The translations under genes and the position numbers were made by a program. A stretch of DNA of 64,000 nt, taken from positions 26,960 to 90,959 of the forward strand of contig JBMONB010000081.1 of NCBI GenBank assembly GCA_049325315.1, in the 5' to 3' direction. Below, piece after piece: positions 56,013 through 64,000 of this stretch. Each line of letters begins with the position of its first letter. The first letter of the stretch is position 1. A model generated the notes under the pieces. That model saw only the letters and a list, made by a program, of their open reading frames with translations. It did not search any database and had not been told where the DNA came from. Origin of the DNA: JAWLHU01 sp049325315. GTDB taxonomy: Bacteria; Bacillota; Sulfobacillia; Symbiobacteriales; Symbiobacteriaceae.

Positions 56013-58639
56013 AGCTGTATGTGAAGCAGGTCGCCCTGTTCGGTGAACTGGAGCATCTCCGTGAAGGGGAGCTTGATTCGCTTGCCCGTGGCGATCTCCA
56101 GGGCCCAAAGCGAAACGGCCTGGCTCTGCTGGTCGCCCTGGAGGAGGTAACGCCCGTCGGGGGAGAGGCGGAACCAGGTATCTCCCAACTCCCGCTCTCC
56201 TGTCTCGGAAAAGAGCAGGAGGGCGTCTCGCCGCGTCTCCTTATTCCGCCGCTGTCCGATGATCCCCGCCTCCACCCAGGCCGACACGGCTGCATCTTCG
56301 ATCGTGCGCACCCGCCGGCCGCTCTGCAGGTCCACCACGGCGATCTCCATCGCCCGCCAGCCCTGGTCGTCGTTCCAGGCGGTGGCGGCCAGGCGGGTGG
56401 AGTCCGGGGACCAGGCCAGATAGACCATATCGTTGGAGGTGGATGGGATCAGCCCCTCCACGGGGCGCTCTTCCCCACTCTTCAGGTCGATCACCACCGG
56501 GTGGCGGCCCGGCCCCCAGAGCGCCACCCGGGCGCCGTCGGGCGAGACCGTTGCCGTCCAGGTCCTGCGCGGCTTCTGGGTCAGCGCCTTCATCGCCTCG
56601 CCCCGCCCGTCGCCGATCCAGACGTGGTTGCCCGCCACCAGCAGGCGGCCGTCGGGGAGGAATCCGCCGTAGGCGTGCCCGTGGGTCTCGAGTCCCGGCA
56701 GCGCCAGGGTGCGCCACTGCCCGGTGGCCAGGTCGACCATGACCGCCGGCGGCCCGGCGCTCATGGTGTCCACGTGGTAGAGCAGCGCCTGCGACCGGTC
56801 CGGAGAGAGCGCCAGCCCGCCGCTGAAACCCGGCAGTTCCCACTCCTCCAGCACCTCCGCCCGGCCCTGCAGGGCGGCCTCGAAGCTGTAGAGGCGGATC
56901 GGGACGGGGCGCAGCCGGTAGACGGTGACCGGCCAGGCCTCCACCTTCCCCTGCCCGTCGGGGGAGAGGGCGCCATCGGCGTTGATCAGGAAGGTCTCAC
57001 CAGGGGGAACCGTCAGCCGGAGCTGCTGCTCTCCCTCCCACGTGAGTTGGGCGCCCTCGGGCAGGGCGCGCCTGAGCGCATCCTCCACCGATGGTCGGTC
57101 CATGGGGCGGGGAAAGCTGATCAGCACCTCGGTCTCCCGATCCCGGCCGGCCAGGGCCGCCCCTCTGGGCTGCAGCTCCACCTCGCCCACCCGGGCGGTG
57201 AAGCTCAGGGGCCGGGCCGCCGCTGCCGGCGGCGCCGGGCGGAGGGGGCCTTCCAGTACCATGATCTCGCCCTGGTCGGTCCAGCGGGCCCAGTGGGGCA
57301 GGGGCAGCTCCACCTGCTTTCCGGTGGCGCTCTCCACCAGGGAGAGCACCTGCCGCTGGCCATCCCACTCGGAGAGGAGCAGGTGGGCGCCGTCGGGGGA
57401 GGGCTGGGCCCACCGGTCGAGCAGGGGGCGCTCCTTTCCGGTCGAGTCGATCCGGAGGAGCTCGCCTTTGACGCCAGGATCCGGGTCGCCCCGCTTGGCA
57501 GACACATAAGGCCGCCTGTAGGCCACCAGGTCCCCCGTGCTGAGCCAGGTGACCAGGGTCACGCCCTCGATCGTCCGGCCGGGCCGGTCGCCCACCGCAT
57601 CGACGATCCGGATGCGGGGTCCCTCCCCGGTGGCCTGGCTGTCGTGGTCGGAGCCGGCCAGCCACTGGCCGTCAGGCGACCAGGCGACGCTGATGCCTCC
57701 ATCGGCGCCGGGCCGCCGGAACGGCCCCTTCACCAGCCGCTTCTGGCCATCGAAATCGACCACGAGAAGCGACTCGGGCTCGGTAGGGCTCCAGGTGGCA
57801 ATGCGGGTCCCGTCCGGGGAGAGCCGGGCCACCCAGTTGAAGAGGTCCCCGGCCACCTCCCGCCACGCTTCGCCCGAAGGATCGCTCACCCAGAGGGTCT
57901 TCCCCAGCAGGTAGATCCGTCCGTCGGGGAGCCATCCGCCCGCAGAGAACCAATGATCCGTATCTGGAACGGGAACTGGCCGCTCCTGGCCTGTCGTTAG
58001 ATCGACCAGCCAGGGAGGCCAGGGCCTACCGAAGGGGTCCGGGGAGAAGAAGAGCGCCTGGGTCCGGTCCGGGGAGAGGGCGATGCCGTTCTGGTGCGAG
58101 TTCGGCCGCCAGCGCCCCGTCACCCCCTCCCTCCCGGCCATCAACTCTGCGGGCCGGTAGAGCGAGAGCCGCGAGTACTCCTCCCGGCGCACCTCAACCA
58201 GGCCCGCCTTCACGGCGGCGGAGCCGTCGAGCGACTGGGCGCCCGCCAGGTTGATGGCAAAGGAGCCGCCGGGTGGCACTCGCATCCGGCTCGTCCGCTC
58301 ATCCTCCCAGTCGAGCGTGGTGCCCTTGGGCAGGCGCTTCCGTATGTAATCCACAGAGCGCCGGTCCATCGCCACCGGGAAGCGGAGGCGCAGTTCGGCG
58401 TGGGCGTAGTAATCGGCCTTCACCACCGCCCCGTCGGTCACCTCCCGGCCGTTGACCGTCAGGGTGAAGGCGAGCGGGGCCGGTTCGGGCTTGGGCTCGG
58501 TCCTGGGCGCCCCGGCCGGGGGCGATGGCGCGGGCGGCTCCGGGCTGGCCGCCTCCTGGCGCTTCGGTTCGGCGCATCCGGCCAGCAGGAGCGTCAGCAG
58601 CAGCCCCGCCACGATTTGCCTGGAGAAAGTATGAAGCAC
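56009..58639 (-). CDS. Large lipoprotein with duplicated Ig-like and propeller modules
   Basis: An 876-residue exported lipoprotein: signal with lipobox LAGC (Cys near 24), a Pro/Glu-rich linker, then two modules of about 400 residues. Each module opens with an Ig-like domain (LRFPVAMDRRSVDYIRKRLP and RVPPGGSFAIN in the first; LISFPRPMDRPSVEDALRRA and TVPPGETFLIN in the second) and continues with a TolB-like propeller of LSPDR, WSPDG and LPDGR units. The start is GTG at complement 58639, after GAGGTGG; upstream in-frame sequence lacks this signal. Function unknown; extracellular sensing or binding is likely. Confidence 0.82.
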   Translation of the reverse strand: MLHTFSRQIVAGLLLTLLLAGCAEPKRQEAASPEPPAPSPPAGAPRTEPKPEPAPLAFTLTVNGREVTDGAVVKADYYAHAELRLRFPVAMDRRSVDYIRKRLPKGTTLDWEDERTSRMRVPPGGSFAINLAGAQSLDGSAAVKAGLVEVRREEYSRLSLYRPAELMAGREGVTGRWRPNSHQNGIALSPDRTQALFFSPDPFGRPWPPWLVDLTTGQERPVPVPDTDHWFSAGGWLPDGRIYLLGKTLWVSDPSGEAWREVAGDLFNWVARLSPDGTRIATWSPTEPESLLVVDFDGQKRLVKGPFRRPGADGGISVAWSPDGQWLAGSDHDSQATGEGPRIRIVDAVGDRPGRTIEGVTLVTWLSTGDLVAYRRPYVSAKRGDPDPGVKGELLRIDSTGKERPLLDRWAQPSPDGAHLLLSEWDGQRQVLSLVESATGKQVELPLPHWARWTDQGEIMVLEGPLRPAPPAAAARPLSFTARVGEVELQPRGAALAGRDRETEVLISFPRPMDRPSVEDALRRALPEGAQLTWEGEQQLRLTVPPGETFLINADGALSPDGQGKVEAWPVTVYRLRPVPIRLYSFEAALQGRAEVLEEWELPGFSGGLALSPDRSQALLYHVDTMSAGPPAVMVDLATGQWRTLALPGLETHGHAYGGFLPDGRLLVAGNHVWIGDGRGEAMKALTQKPRRTWTATVSPDGARVALWGPGRHPVVIDLKSGEERPVEGLIPSTSNDMVYLAWSPDSTRLAATAWNDDQGWRAMEIAVVDLQSGRRVRTIEDAAVSAWVEAGIIGQRRNKETRRDALLLFSETGERELGDTWFRLSPDGRYLLQGDQQSQAVSLWALEIATGKRIKLPFTEMLQFTEQGDLLHIQL

Positions 58640-58740
58640 TGCGACCACCTCTACTCGTGTGACGATTGAGACAAGGAGAGGGTTGCGAAGACGCAGGAAA
58701 CCGGGGGGACGCTCCCCCCGGCTCCTCATTACGCTGAACA

Positions 58741-60051
58741 CTACCGCACCAGGCGGAAGGCCGCCTCGCGCGCCTTCGCCATGATCTCCCGGCCATCGGC
58801 CCGGGTGAGCTTGCCGTTCTCGTAGACCACCTGCCCGTCCACCAGGGTCATCGCCACATCGCCCGGCAGGGCCGAGTAGGCCACCAGGCCGAACGGGTCG
58901 TGGTTCGGGGTCATATGCGGCCTCTCCATGTCGATCAGGATCAGGTCCGCCTTCTTCCCCGGCTGGAGCGAGCCGATCTCGTCCTCGAGCCCCAGGACCC
59001 GGGCCGCCTCGATGGTCGCCATCTCCACGGCGTCGTAGGCGGTGTAGACCGAGGGGTCGCCCTCGAGCTCCTTGGCCTGAATGGCGCCGATGCGCATCTC
59101 CGAGCCGAGAATGTGCAGCATGTTCTCCGAGGCGGCGCCGTCGGTGCCGAAACCCACGTTCACGCCCTGCCGCCGCATGGTGATAATCGGGGTCCGGCCC
59201 GAGGCCAGCTTCAGGTTCGAGACCGGGCAGTGGCAGACGCCCGTCCCCGTCTCGGCCAGAATGGCGATGTCGTCGTCGCTCACATGGACGCAGTGGGCCG
59301 CCACCACGTGCCTGTTCTTCATGAGGCCCAGCTTATAGACATGCTGGATCGGCGAGGCGTTCCACTGCTCCCAGGCCGCATCCACCTCACCGTAGGTCTC
59401 CGAGAGGTGAATGTGAATCCCGATCCCCAGTTCGTCCGCCAGCTCGGCGGAGGCCAGCAGGGTGTCGGGCGGACAGGTGTACGGGGCGTGCGGGCCGACC
59501 ATGAAGGAGATGCGGCCGTTCGCCTTCCCGTTCCAGCGGTGGAAGACGTCGCGCGTCTCCTCCAGCCGCTGGGCTGCCTCACCCGGACCGCCCACCGCAA
59601 TAATGCCCCGGGCGACAACGCCGCGAATCCCGGTATCCTGAATCGCCCGGGCGATATCGTCGGCATGGAAGTACATGTCCAGGAAGGTGGTGATGCCGCC
59701 CGAGAGCATCTCGTAGGCGCCGAGGGCGGTGCCCCAGTAGACATCCTCCCCGGTCATCTTCGCCTCTGCCGGCCACATCTTGGTCTGGAGCCAAGGCATG
59801 AGCTGCATGTCGTCCGCATAGCCCCGCAAAAGGGTCATACCGGCATGGCAGTGGGTGTTGATGATCCCGGGCATCACGATCTTGCCGGTGGCGTCGATGG
59901 TCCTGGTGCTGGCATCGAACCGCGGCGCCTCGTCCCGGGGGCCTGCGTAGCGAATCCGACCATCCTCCACCAGCACGATGCCATTCTCGAAGACGTCATC
60001 TCGCCCGGTGACGGTGATCACCGTACCGCCCTGAATCACGAGCCGGTCCAT
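58741..60051 (-). CDS. mtaD: 5-methylthioadenosine/S-adenosylhomocysteine deaminase
   Basis: Amidohydrolase that deaminates MTA and SAH. The 436 residues show the metal motif NTHCHAGMTLLRG (near 66), HIHLSETYGEVD (near 208), HCVHVSDDDI (near 240) and GFGTDGAASENM (near 290), the pattern of the MtaD/TrzA group. GGGGGAG precedes the ATG at complement 60051. Given ahcY and mtnP in the same gene cluster, this assignment is favoured over other cytosine/guanine-deaminase-like members. Confidence 0.88.
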   Translation of the reverse strand: MDRLVIQGGTVITVTGRDDVFENGIVLVEDGRIRYAGPRDEAPRFDASTRTIDATGKIVMPGIINTHCHAGMTLLRGYADDMQLMPWLQTKMWPAEAKMTGEDVYWGTALGAYEMLSGGITTFLDMYFHADDIARAIQDTGIRGVVARGIIAVGGPGEAAQRLEETRDVFHRWNGKANGRISFMVGPHAPYTCPPDTLLASAELADELGIGIHIHLSETYGEVDAAWEQWNASPIQHVYKLGLMKNRHVVAAHCVHVSDDDIAILAETGTGVCHCPVSNLKLASGRTPIITMRRQGVNVGFGTDGAASENMLHILGSEMRIGAIQAKELEGDPSVYTAYDAVEMATIEAARVLGLEDEIGSLQPGKKADLILIDMERPHMTPNHDPFGLVAYSALPGDVAMTLVDGQVVYENGKLTRADGREIMAKAREAAFRLVR

Positions 60052-60097
60052 GCGTGACTCCCCCTTTTGTATCGGTCGGGTCTTTCCGGACATTTGC

Positions 60098-60136
60098 CGC
60101 GGATTTCGCGGATTTTAGACGGATTTACGCGGATTA
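60098..60136 (+). repeat. Short direct repeats of CGCGGATTT
   Basis: Four near-copies lie in a row: CGCGGATTT (60098-60106), CGCGGATTT (60107-60115), GACGGATTT (60118-60126) and CGCGGATTA (60128-60136). They occupy most of the gap between mtaD and the SMR gene. Confidence 0.7.
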
Positions 60137-60165
60137 CTTGGTGTGCGGATCAGGCCTCGGCTCGA

Positions 60166-60489
60166 CTACGACGCTTTGCTTGTCACCTTCAACCCGATGA
60201 TCCCGCCGATGATCATTGCCACGAAGAGCAGGCGGAGCAGGTCCCGTGGCTCGCCCAGCCAGAGGATGCCCACGATCACCGACCCCACCGCCCCGATGCC
60301 GGTCCAGGTGGCGTAGGCGGTGCCCAGGGGCAGGCTTCTCATCGCCATGGAGAGCAGGGCGAAGGAGATGATCATCGCCCCGATGGTCAGGGCGGACCAG
60401 CCGGGGCGGGTGAAGCCCTCGGCCTGCTTCATGGCGGTGGCCCAGACCACCTCTAAGATCCCGGCGATGAAAAGATAGAGCCAGGCCAT
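60166..60489 (-). CDS. sugE: SMR-family exporter, SugE/Gdx-like
   Basis: A 107-residue, four-helix small multidrug resistance protein. Glu13, the essential binding residue, sits in GILEVVWATAMK, the pattern of the SugE/Gdx (guanidinium exporter) branch. Helix 4 ends GLKVTSKAS. ATG, complement 60489. It starts 2 bp after the stop of the TIM-barrel gene, in one operon with it. No guanidine riboswitch is visible upstream. Confidence 0.9.
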   Translation of the reverse strand: MAWLYLFIAGILEVVWATAMKQAEGFTRPGWSALTIGAMIISFALLSMAMRSLPLGTAYATWTGIGAVGSVIVGILWLGEPRDLLRLLFVAMIIGGIIGLKVTSKAS

Positions 60490-60491
60490 GC

Positions 60492-61412
60492 CTAGGTGCC
60501 CTCCACCAGCTTGGCGGCAAAGGCGTGGGCCCGCTCCAACTCCTCGGGGCTGACCCGCTTGGGATTGTGCTCCAGCACAATCGTTGCCCTGGGCTGGGCG
60601 GCTACCACCAGGCGGGCGATCTCGGCGGCCGGGGTGAGCTGGGGCCAGCGCTCCGCGGTGTGGGTCTCATCGGTGGGGATGTGGTTGGTAAAGCGCCCCT
60701 GCTCGTCCCACATGGAGGTCGAGAGGTGCAGATGGCGGGCCCAGGGGAGCCAGCGCTTCGCCAGCGCCACCGGGTCCTGCCCATGGGTCTTCGCCAGCAG
60801 CCCGAGCCGGCCGGTGTCAATGCAGAGCGAGAGGTCGGGGAACTCGCTGAAGAGCCGGCTGTACATCTCGCCATCGAAGAAGTGCGGGTTGGGGCCGTCG
60901 ATCTCCAGCACGATCTTGATCAACTCTTTTGCCTGGATCTCGGCGAACCGCTCGAAGCAGCGCCGGCTCCAGTCGTAGAGCTTCGCCTCGGGCCATTCGG
61001 CCGCCTCCACGCTGGGCGTGGTGAAGTACCAGCCCTGCTCGGCGTAGTCGACCCCCGCCATCTGGAGCGCCGGCCACGGGAAGTGAAAGAGAATATACCT
61101 GACGCCCAGGCGGTGAGCCGCCTGGGCTGAGGTGTAAGCGAGGTCGAGCGCCGCCTCCCGGACCGACGGGTCCGAGTCGAGGAAGCGGCACCACTCAGGC
61201 CCACCCTCCCTGTAGAGCGGGTGGTGCACCCCGATGTTCCAGTCGTAGAACTCCGCCTCCGAGACCGCCCCGAGCACGTCCGGAAAGGAATCGCACATGC
61301 CGATCTCGGCACCCCGCCACGTAGGGCGGTTCAGGTTCTCTCCGTACGTGTTGAAACCGGAGCCTGTCACGGTGCGGAAGGCGCCACCTAAAGGTACGAA
61401 GAGTTGAGCCAT
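60492..61412 (-). CDS. TIM-barrel (xylose-isomerase-like) protein
   Basis: A 306-residue protein of the AP-endonuclease 2/xylose-isomerase-like fold: VRYILFHFPWP (near 103), KIVLEIDGPN (near 165) and LSLCIDTGRLG (near 195) carry the His/Glu/Asp residues that usually bind metal. It starts 4 bp after the stop of ahcY and lies before the SMR gene, so all three are cotranscribed. A sugar-phosphate or inosose-like isomerase activity is possible, but the substrate is unknown; a role in nucleoside salvage is only suggested by context. Confidence 0.78.
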   Translation of the reverse strand: MAQLFVPLGGAFRTVTGSGFNTYGENLNRPTWRGAEIGMCDSFPDVLGAVSEAEFYDWNIGVHHPLYREGGPEWCRFLDSDPSVREAALDLAYTSAQAAHRLGVRYILFHFPWPALQMAGVDYAEQGWYFTTPSVEAAEWPEAKLYDWSRRCFERFAEIQAKELIKIVLEIDGPNPHFFDGEMYSRLFSEFPDLSLCIDTGRLGLLAKTHGQDPVALAKRWLPWARHLHLSTSMWDEQGRFTNHIPTDETHTAERWPQLTPAAEIARLVVAAQPRATIVLEHNPKRVSPEELERAHAFAAKLVEGT

Positions 61413-61415
61413 GAA

Positions 61416-62681
61416 CTACACCTTCCAGGAGTTGAGGTACTTCGCCTGCTCGGGGGTGAGGCGGTCAATCTCCACGCCCAGCGCCCGCAGGCGGGTCTCC
61501 GCCACCCGGGTGTCGATCTCCAGCGGCACCGGAATCACCTGGTTGGTCAGCTTGGCCTGGTTCTCCAGGATCCAGAGGTGGGTCAGGAACTGCACGGCAA
61601 AGGAGAGGTCCATCACCTCGGCGGGGTGGCCGTCGCCCGCCGCCAGGTTGGCCAGGCGGCCCTCGCCGATCAGGTAGACCTTGCGACCGTCGGCAAAGGT
61701 GTAGCTGTCGACGTTCTTGCGGACCCGCACCGGCTTGCCGCCCAAGGCCTCCAGGTCGGGCTTGGAGATCTCGGCGTCGAAGTGGCCGGCGTTGGCCAGA
61801 ATCGCCCCGTTCTTCATCACTTCGAAGTGCTCCCGGCGAATCACCTTCTCGCAGCCGGTGACGGTGATGAAGATGTCGCCCTTCCTTGCCGCCTCCAGCA
61901 TGGGCATCACGTCGTAGCCATCCATCAGCGCCTCATTGGCGTAGATCGGGTTGACCTCGCAGACGATCACCCGGGCGCCCAGCCCCTTGGCCCGCATGGC
62001 GACGCCCTTGCCGCACCAGCCGTAGCCGCCCACCACCACCGTCTTGCCGGCAACGGAGAGGTTGGTGTTGCGCATCACCGACTCGAGTGTCGACTGGCCG
62101 GTGCCATAGCGATTATCAAAGAGGTGCTTCATATAGGCGTTGTTCACGGCGACCATGGGGAATTTGAGCACGCCATCGGCCTCCATCGCCCGCAGGCGCT
62201 GCACGCCGGTGGAGGTCTCCTCGGAGCCGCCGATCAGCCCCGCGGCCAGGTCGGCCCGGTCGGTGTGGAGCAGGTAGGTCAGGTCGCCGCCGTCATCCAG
62301 AAGCAGGGTCGGCCGGGCCGCATCCAGCGTCGAGTGCAGCTGCTCGAAGTACTCCTTGTCGGTCGCCCCGTGCCAGGCATGGACCGTCACGCCGTTCTCC
62401 GCGACGGCCGCGGAGACGTCATCCTGCGTGGAGAGCGGGTTGGAGCCGGTCAGGTAGACATCGGCCCCGGCGGCGGCAAAGACCATCGCCATGTAGGCGG
62501 TCTTCGCCTCCAGGTGGATCGACATGGCCACCCGGTGGCCGGCGAAGGGCTTGGTGGCGCCAAACTCCTTCTCCAGCTGGTTCAGAATCGGCATGTGGGC
62601 CCGGACCCAGTTGATCTTCAGATGCCCCTCAGCGGCGAGGGCCGGATTCCGGAGGGTCGAGACGCCGACCTTGCTCTGCAT
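61416..62681 (-). CDS. ahcY: Adenosylhomocysteinase
   Basis: Reversibly splits S-adenosylhomocysteine into adenosine and homocysteine. The 421 residues show VAMSIHLEAKTAYM (near 50), the substrate-site LLDDGGDLTYL (near 127), the NAD Rossmann motif VVVGGYGWCGKGVA (near 213) and a C-terminal HLWILENQ region. This is the shorter, bacterial/archaeal class without the long insert. ATG at complement 62681, 12 bp after mtnP. With mtnP and mtaD it forms a SAM by-product recycling cluster. Confidence 0.95.
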   Translation of the reverse strand: MQSKVGVSTLRNPALAAEGHLKINWVRAHMPILNQLEKEFGATKPFAGHRVAMSIHLEAKTAYMAMVFAAAGADVYLTGSNPLSTQDDVSAAVAENGVTVHAWHGATDKEYFEQLHSTLDAARPTLLLDDGGDLTYLLHTDRADLAAGLIGGSEETSTGVQRLRAMEADGVLKFPMVAVNNAYMKHLFDNRYGTGQSTLESVMRNTNLSVAGKTVVVGGYGWCGKGVAMRAKGLGARVIVCEVNPIYANEALMDGYDVMPMLEAARKGDIFITVTGCEKVIRREHFEVMKNGAILANAGHFDAEISKPDLEALGGKPVRVRKNVDSYTFADGRKVYLIGEGRLANLAAGDGHPAEVMDLSFAVQFLTHLWILENQAKLTNQVIPVPLEIDTRVAETRLRALGVEIDRLTPEQAKYLNSWKV

Positions 62682-62693
62682 AACGTTTGCCTC

Positions 62694-63488
62694 CTACACC
62701 TTCATGGCCTGGTTGTTCTCGCCGCAGTGGCAGTGCCGCTCAGCGGGAATGCTCGCAAGGGCGGCCATGACCAGCCGCTTCAAGTTCTCGCTGTTGGCCG
62801 CCATCACCTCGAGGACCTCTTCGTGGGTCAGGTTGGTGGGCGAGATGCCGGCGGCGAAGTTGGTCACCATCGAAACGGTGGTATAGCAGATGCCCGCCTC
62901 CCGCGCCAGGACCACCTCGGGCACGTTGGTCATGCCCACCAGGTCGCCGCCCAGGGTGGCGAACATGCGAATCTCCGCCGGGGTCTCAAAGCGGGGCCCC
63001 TCGGTGCAGACATAGGTGCCGCCGTTGTGGGCTGCGATATTGGCCTCCTTCGCCGCCCCGGCCAGAATGGCGCGCACCTCCGGGCAGTAGGGCTCGGTGA
63101 AGTCGGTATGGACCACGCCGGCCTCCCCCCCGTCAAAGAAGGTGGATGCCCGCCCCTTCGTAAAGTCGATGAACTGGTCGGTGAGCACGAAGTCGCCCGG
63201 CTTCATGTTCCGGTTGACCGAGCCCACGGCGGTGGTGGCGATGACCCGCTCCACCCCCAGCATCTTGAGCGCCCAGATATTGGCCCGGTAGTTGATCAGG
63301 TGCGGGGGCACCGAGTGGTTGGTGCCGTGGCGGGCCAGGAAGGCCACCGCCTCCCCCTGGTAGGTGCCGATCCGGACCTTGGCATCCCCGTAGGGGGTGG
63401 TGATGATCTCTTCCCGGATGTTCTCCAGGATGCGGGGGTCGTAGACGCCCGTGCCGCCAATGATGGCGAGGCGCACCTTGCTCTCCAT
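62694..63488 (-). CDS. mtnP: S-methyl-5'-thioadenosine phosphorylase
   Basis: Phosphorolyses MTA to adenine and methylthioribose-1-phosphate. The 264 residues show AIIGGTGVYDP (near 9), RHGTNHSVPPH (near 52), GGTYVCTEGPRFETPAE (near 150) and GMTNVPEVVLARE (near 180), the MTAP rather than the PNP form. ATG at complement 63488; the GGTGGG ribosome site is moderate. First gene of the cluster mtnP-ahcY-TIM barrel-sugE-mtaD, divergent from the next gene. Confidence 0.92.
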   Translation of the reverse strand: MESKVRLAIIGGTGVYDPRILENIREEIITTPYGDAKVRIGTYQGEAVAFLARHGTNHSVPPHLINYRANIWALKMLGVERVIATTAVGSVNRNMKPGDFVLTDQFIDFTKGRASTFFDGGEAGVVHTDFTEPYCPEVRAILAGAAKEANIAAHNGGTYVCTEGPRFETPAEIRMFATLGGDLVGMTNVPEVVLAREAGICYTTVSMVTNFAAGISPTNLTHEEVLEVMAANSENLKRLVMAALASIPAERHCHCGENNQAMKV

Positions 63489-63587
63489 AGGACTCACGCC
63501 CACCTTTCGGATAACATAAGCTGTTGACACAGGGGCTGAAAACACCTTCGGTCGAGCCCCTATTGCTCAATGCGAGGTGGGGCTCGG

Positions 63588-64000
63588 ATGAACGAACACG
63601 GGGCTCATGAAGGGGGAAGGGAAAGCCAGTACCACCGTCGCTGGCGCGGCGGCGGACTGGGCCGTTTGCTGATCGTAACGACAGGCGACCTTGACCTCGA
63701 CGGACTCCCGGAGATCATCGCCTGCGCCGGGCGGGAGTTGAAGGCCTATCGCTGGACAGGCGATACCTACAGCCTCCTGGCCGAGGCGACCCTGCCCAAG
63801 GACGGGCTCTCGCTGGCGGTAGGGCAGATCGATCCCAGCGGGCCGGGCACGGTAGTGATCGGCACCAAGGATAACATCCTACTCTATGCCCAGACTCCCC
63901 AGGGACTTACTCCGCTTTGCCAGACGTTGCTCTACCCCAACGCCTACTTCCGCTCCATCAGCCTCGACGACGTCAATGCAGATGGTCGGGCCGAAGTGGT
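63588..64000 (+). CDS. FG-GAP/VCBS-repeat protein, N-terminal part (runs off window)
   Basis: An open frame from ATG 63588 continues past the window end with no stop; 137 complete codons are visible. It contains two calcium-type FG-GAP signatures, DLDLDGLPEII (near 36) and DVNADGRAEVV (at the very edge), separated by beta-strand-like sequence. There is no signal peptide in the first 25 residues. GAGGTGGGG lies 7 nt before the ATG. Probably a beta-propeller protein; full length unknown. Confidence 0.7.
   Translation, partial: MNEHGAHEGGRESQYHRRWRGGGLGRLLIVTTGDLDLDGLPEIIACAGRELKAYRWTGDTYSLLAEATLPKDGLSLAVGQIDPSGPGTVVIGTKDNILLYAQTPQGLTPLCQTLLYPNAYFRSISLDDVNADGRAEV

Noticed and set aside
63524..63529. 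TTGACA that could be a -35 for the right-edge gene
   Set aside because: No -10-like sequence occurs 15-19 bp downstream.

Overview
This 64-kb window comes from a GC-rich, endospore-forming Firmicute. By eye roughly two thirds of bases are G+C, with many GTG and TTG starts behind strong AGGAGG-type ribosome sites. Spore markers are a GerA-GerB-GerC germinant-receptor operon, an alpha/beta-type small acid-soluble spore protein, a DUF1657 protein and a comB homologue. Bacillus-like markers are an hflX/ynbB/glnA neighbourhood, a LexA/YneA-type SOS pair with Bacillus-style LexA boxes, a SigY-like sigma module, ResA/CcdA/ResB/ResC cytochrome c maturation and YlbF-family proteins. High GC combined with these markers points to Symbiobacterium or a close relative; that is inference, because no rRNA gene is present.

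Layout. 1-2.2 kb: end of an ABC exporter operon (permease and two ATPases). 2.15-3.7 kb: hflX behind an attenuator-like leader with its own promoter, short upstream ORF and terminator. 3.8-7.5 kb: ger operon with a sigma-G-like promoter. 7.7-10.5 kb: ABC exporter plus ECF sigma factor and two small membrane proteins, like the B. subtilis sigY operon. 10.5-14.6 kb: DJ-1/PfpI protein, ynbB, a DUF456 protein and glnA. 14.7-16.7 kb: two NAD(P)-dependent dehydrogenases/reductases. 16.8-18.4 kb: divergent lexA and a yneA-like SOS operon. 18.6-22.9 kb: cytochrome c maturation. 22.9-30 kb: mixed small genes, mutY, a HAD phosphatase and a tyrosine recombinase. 30.1-39.4 kb (minus strand): aminotransferase, molybdate regulator with a fused ModAB, a degenerate S51-type protein, an MBL-fold hydrolase, a large FtsA-like protein and an alpha/beta hydrolase. 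40 kb: spore SASP. 40.6-49.6 kb (minus strand): TPR protein, degenerate polysaccharide deacetylase, TIGR04086 protein, pssA, psd, surE and dinG. 49.6-52.6 kb: comB, a diguanylate cyclase, and an RNHCP-domain gene behind a long structured leader. 52.7-58.6 kb: two YlbF-family genes, propeller proteins, a K+ channel and a hydrolase. 58.7-63.5 kb (minus strand): mtaD, a Gdx-type SMR pump, a TIM-barrel protein, ahcY and mtnP. An FG-GAP protein gene runs off the right edge.

How the genes work together. The ger operon, the SASP and the DUF1657 gene serve the spore. lexA, the yneA-like gene and its unknown partner form an SOS unit with three operator candidates. ResA/CcdA/ResB/ResC form a System II haem-ligation pathway. 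ahcY, mtnP and mtaD clear S-adenosylmethionine by-products. psd and pssA make phosphatidylethanolamine.

The observations most worth a second look are the hflX leader, the unassigned structured leader before the RNHCP gene, the ModA-ModB fusion with a ModA-like one-component regulator, probable CTG starts on the gerA-type gene and on modAB, the beta-grasp-like repeats on the FtsA-like protein, and several enzyme-family members that have lost their catalytic residues. No tRNA, rRNA, CRISPR array, insertion sequence or prophage was seen.
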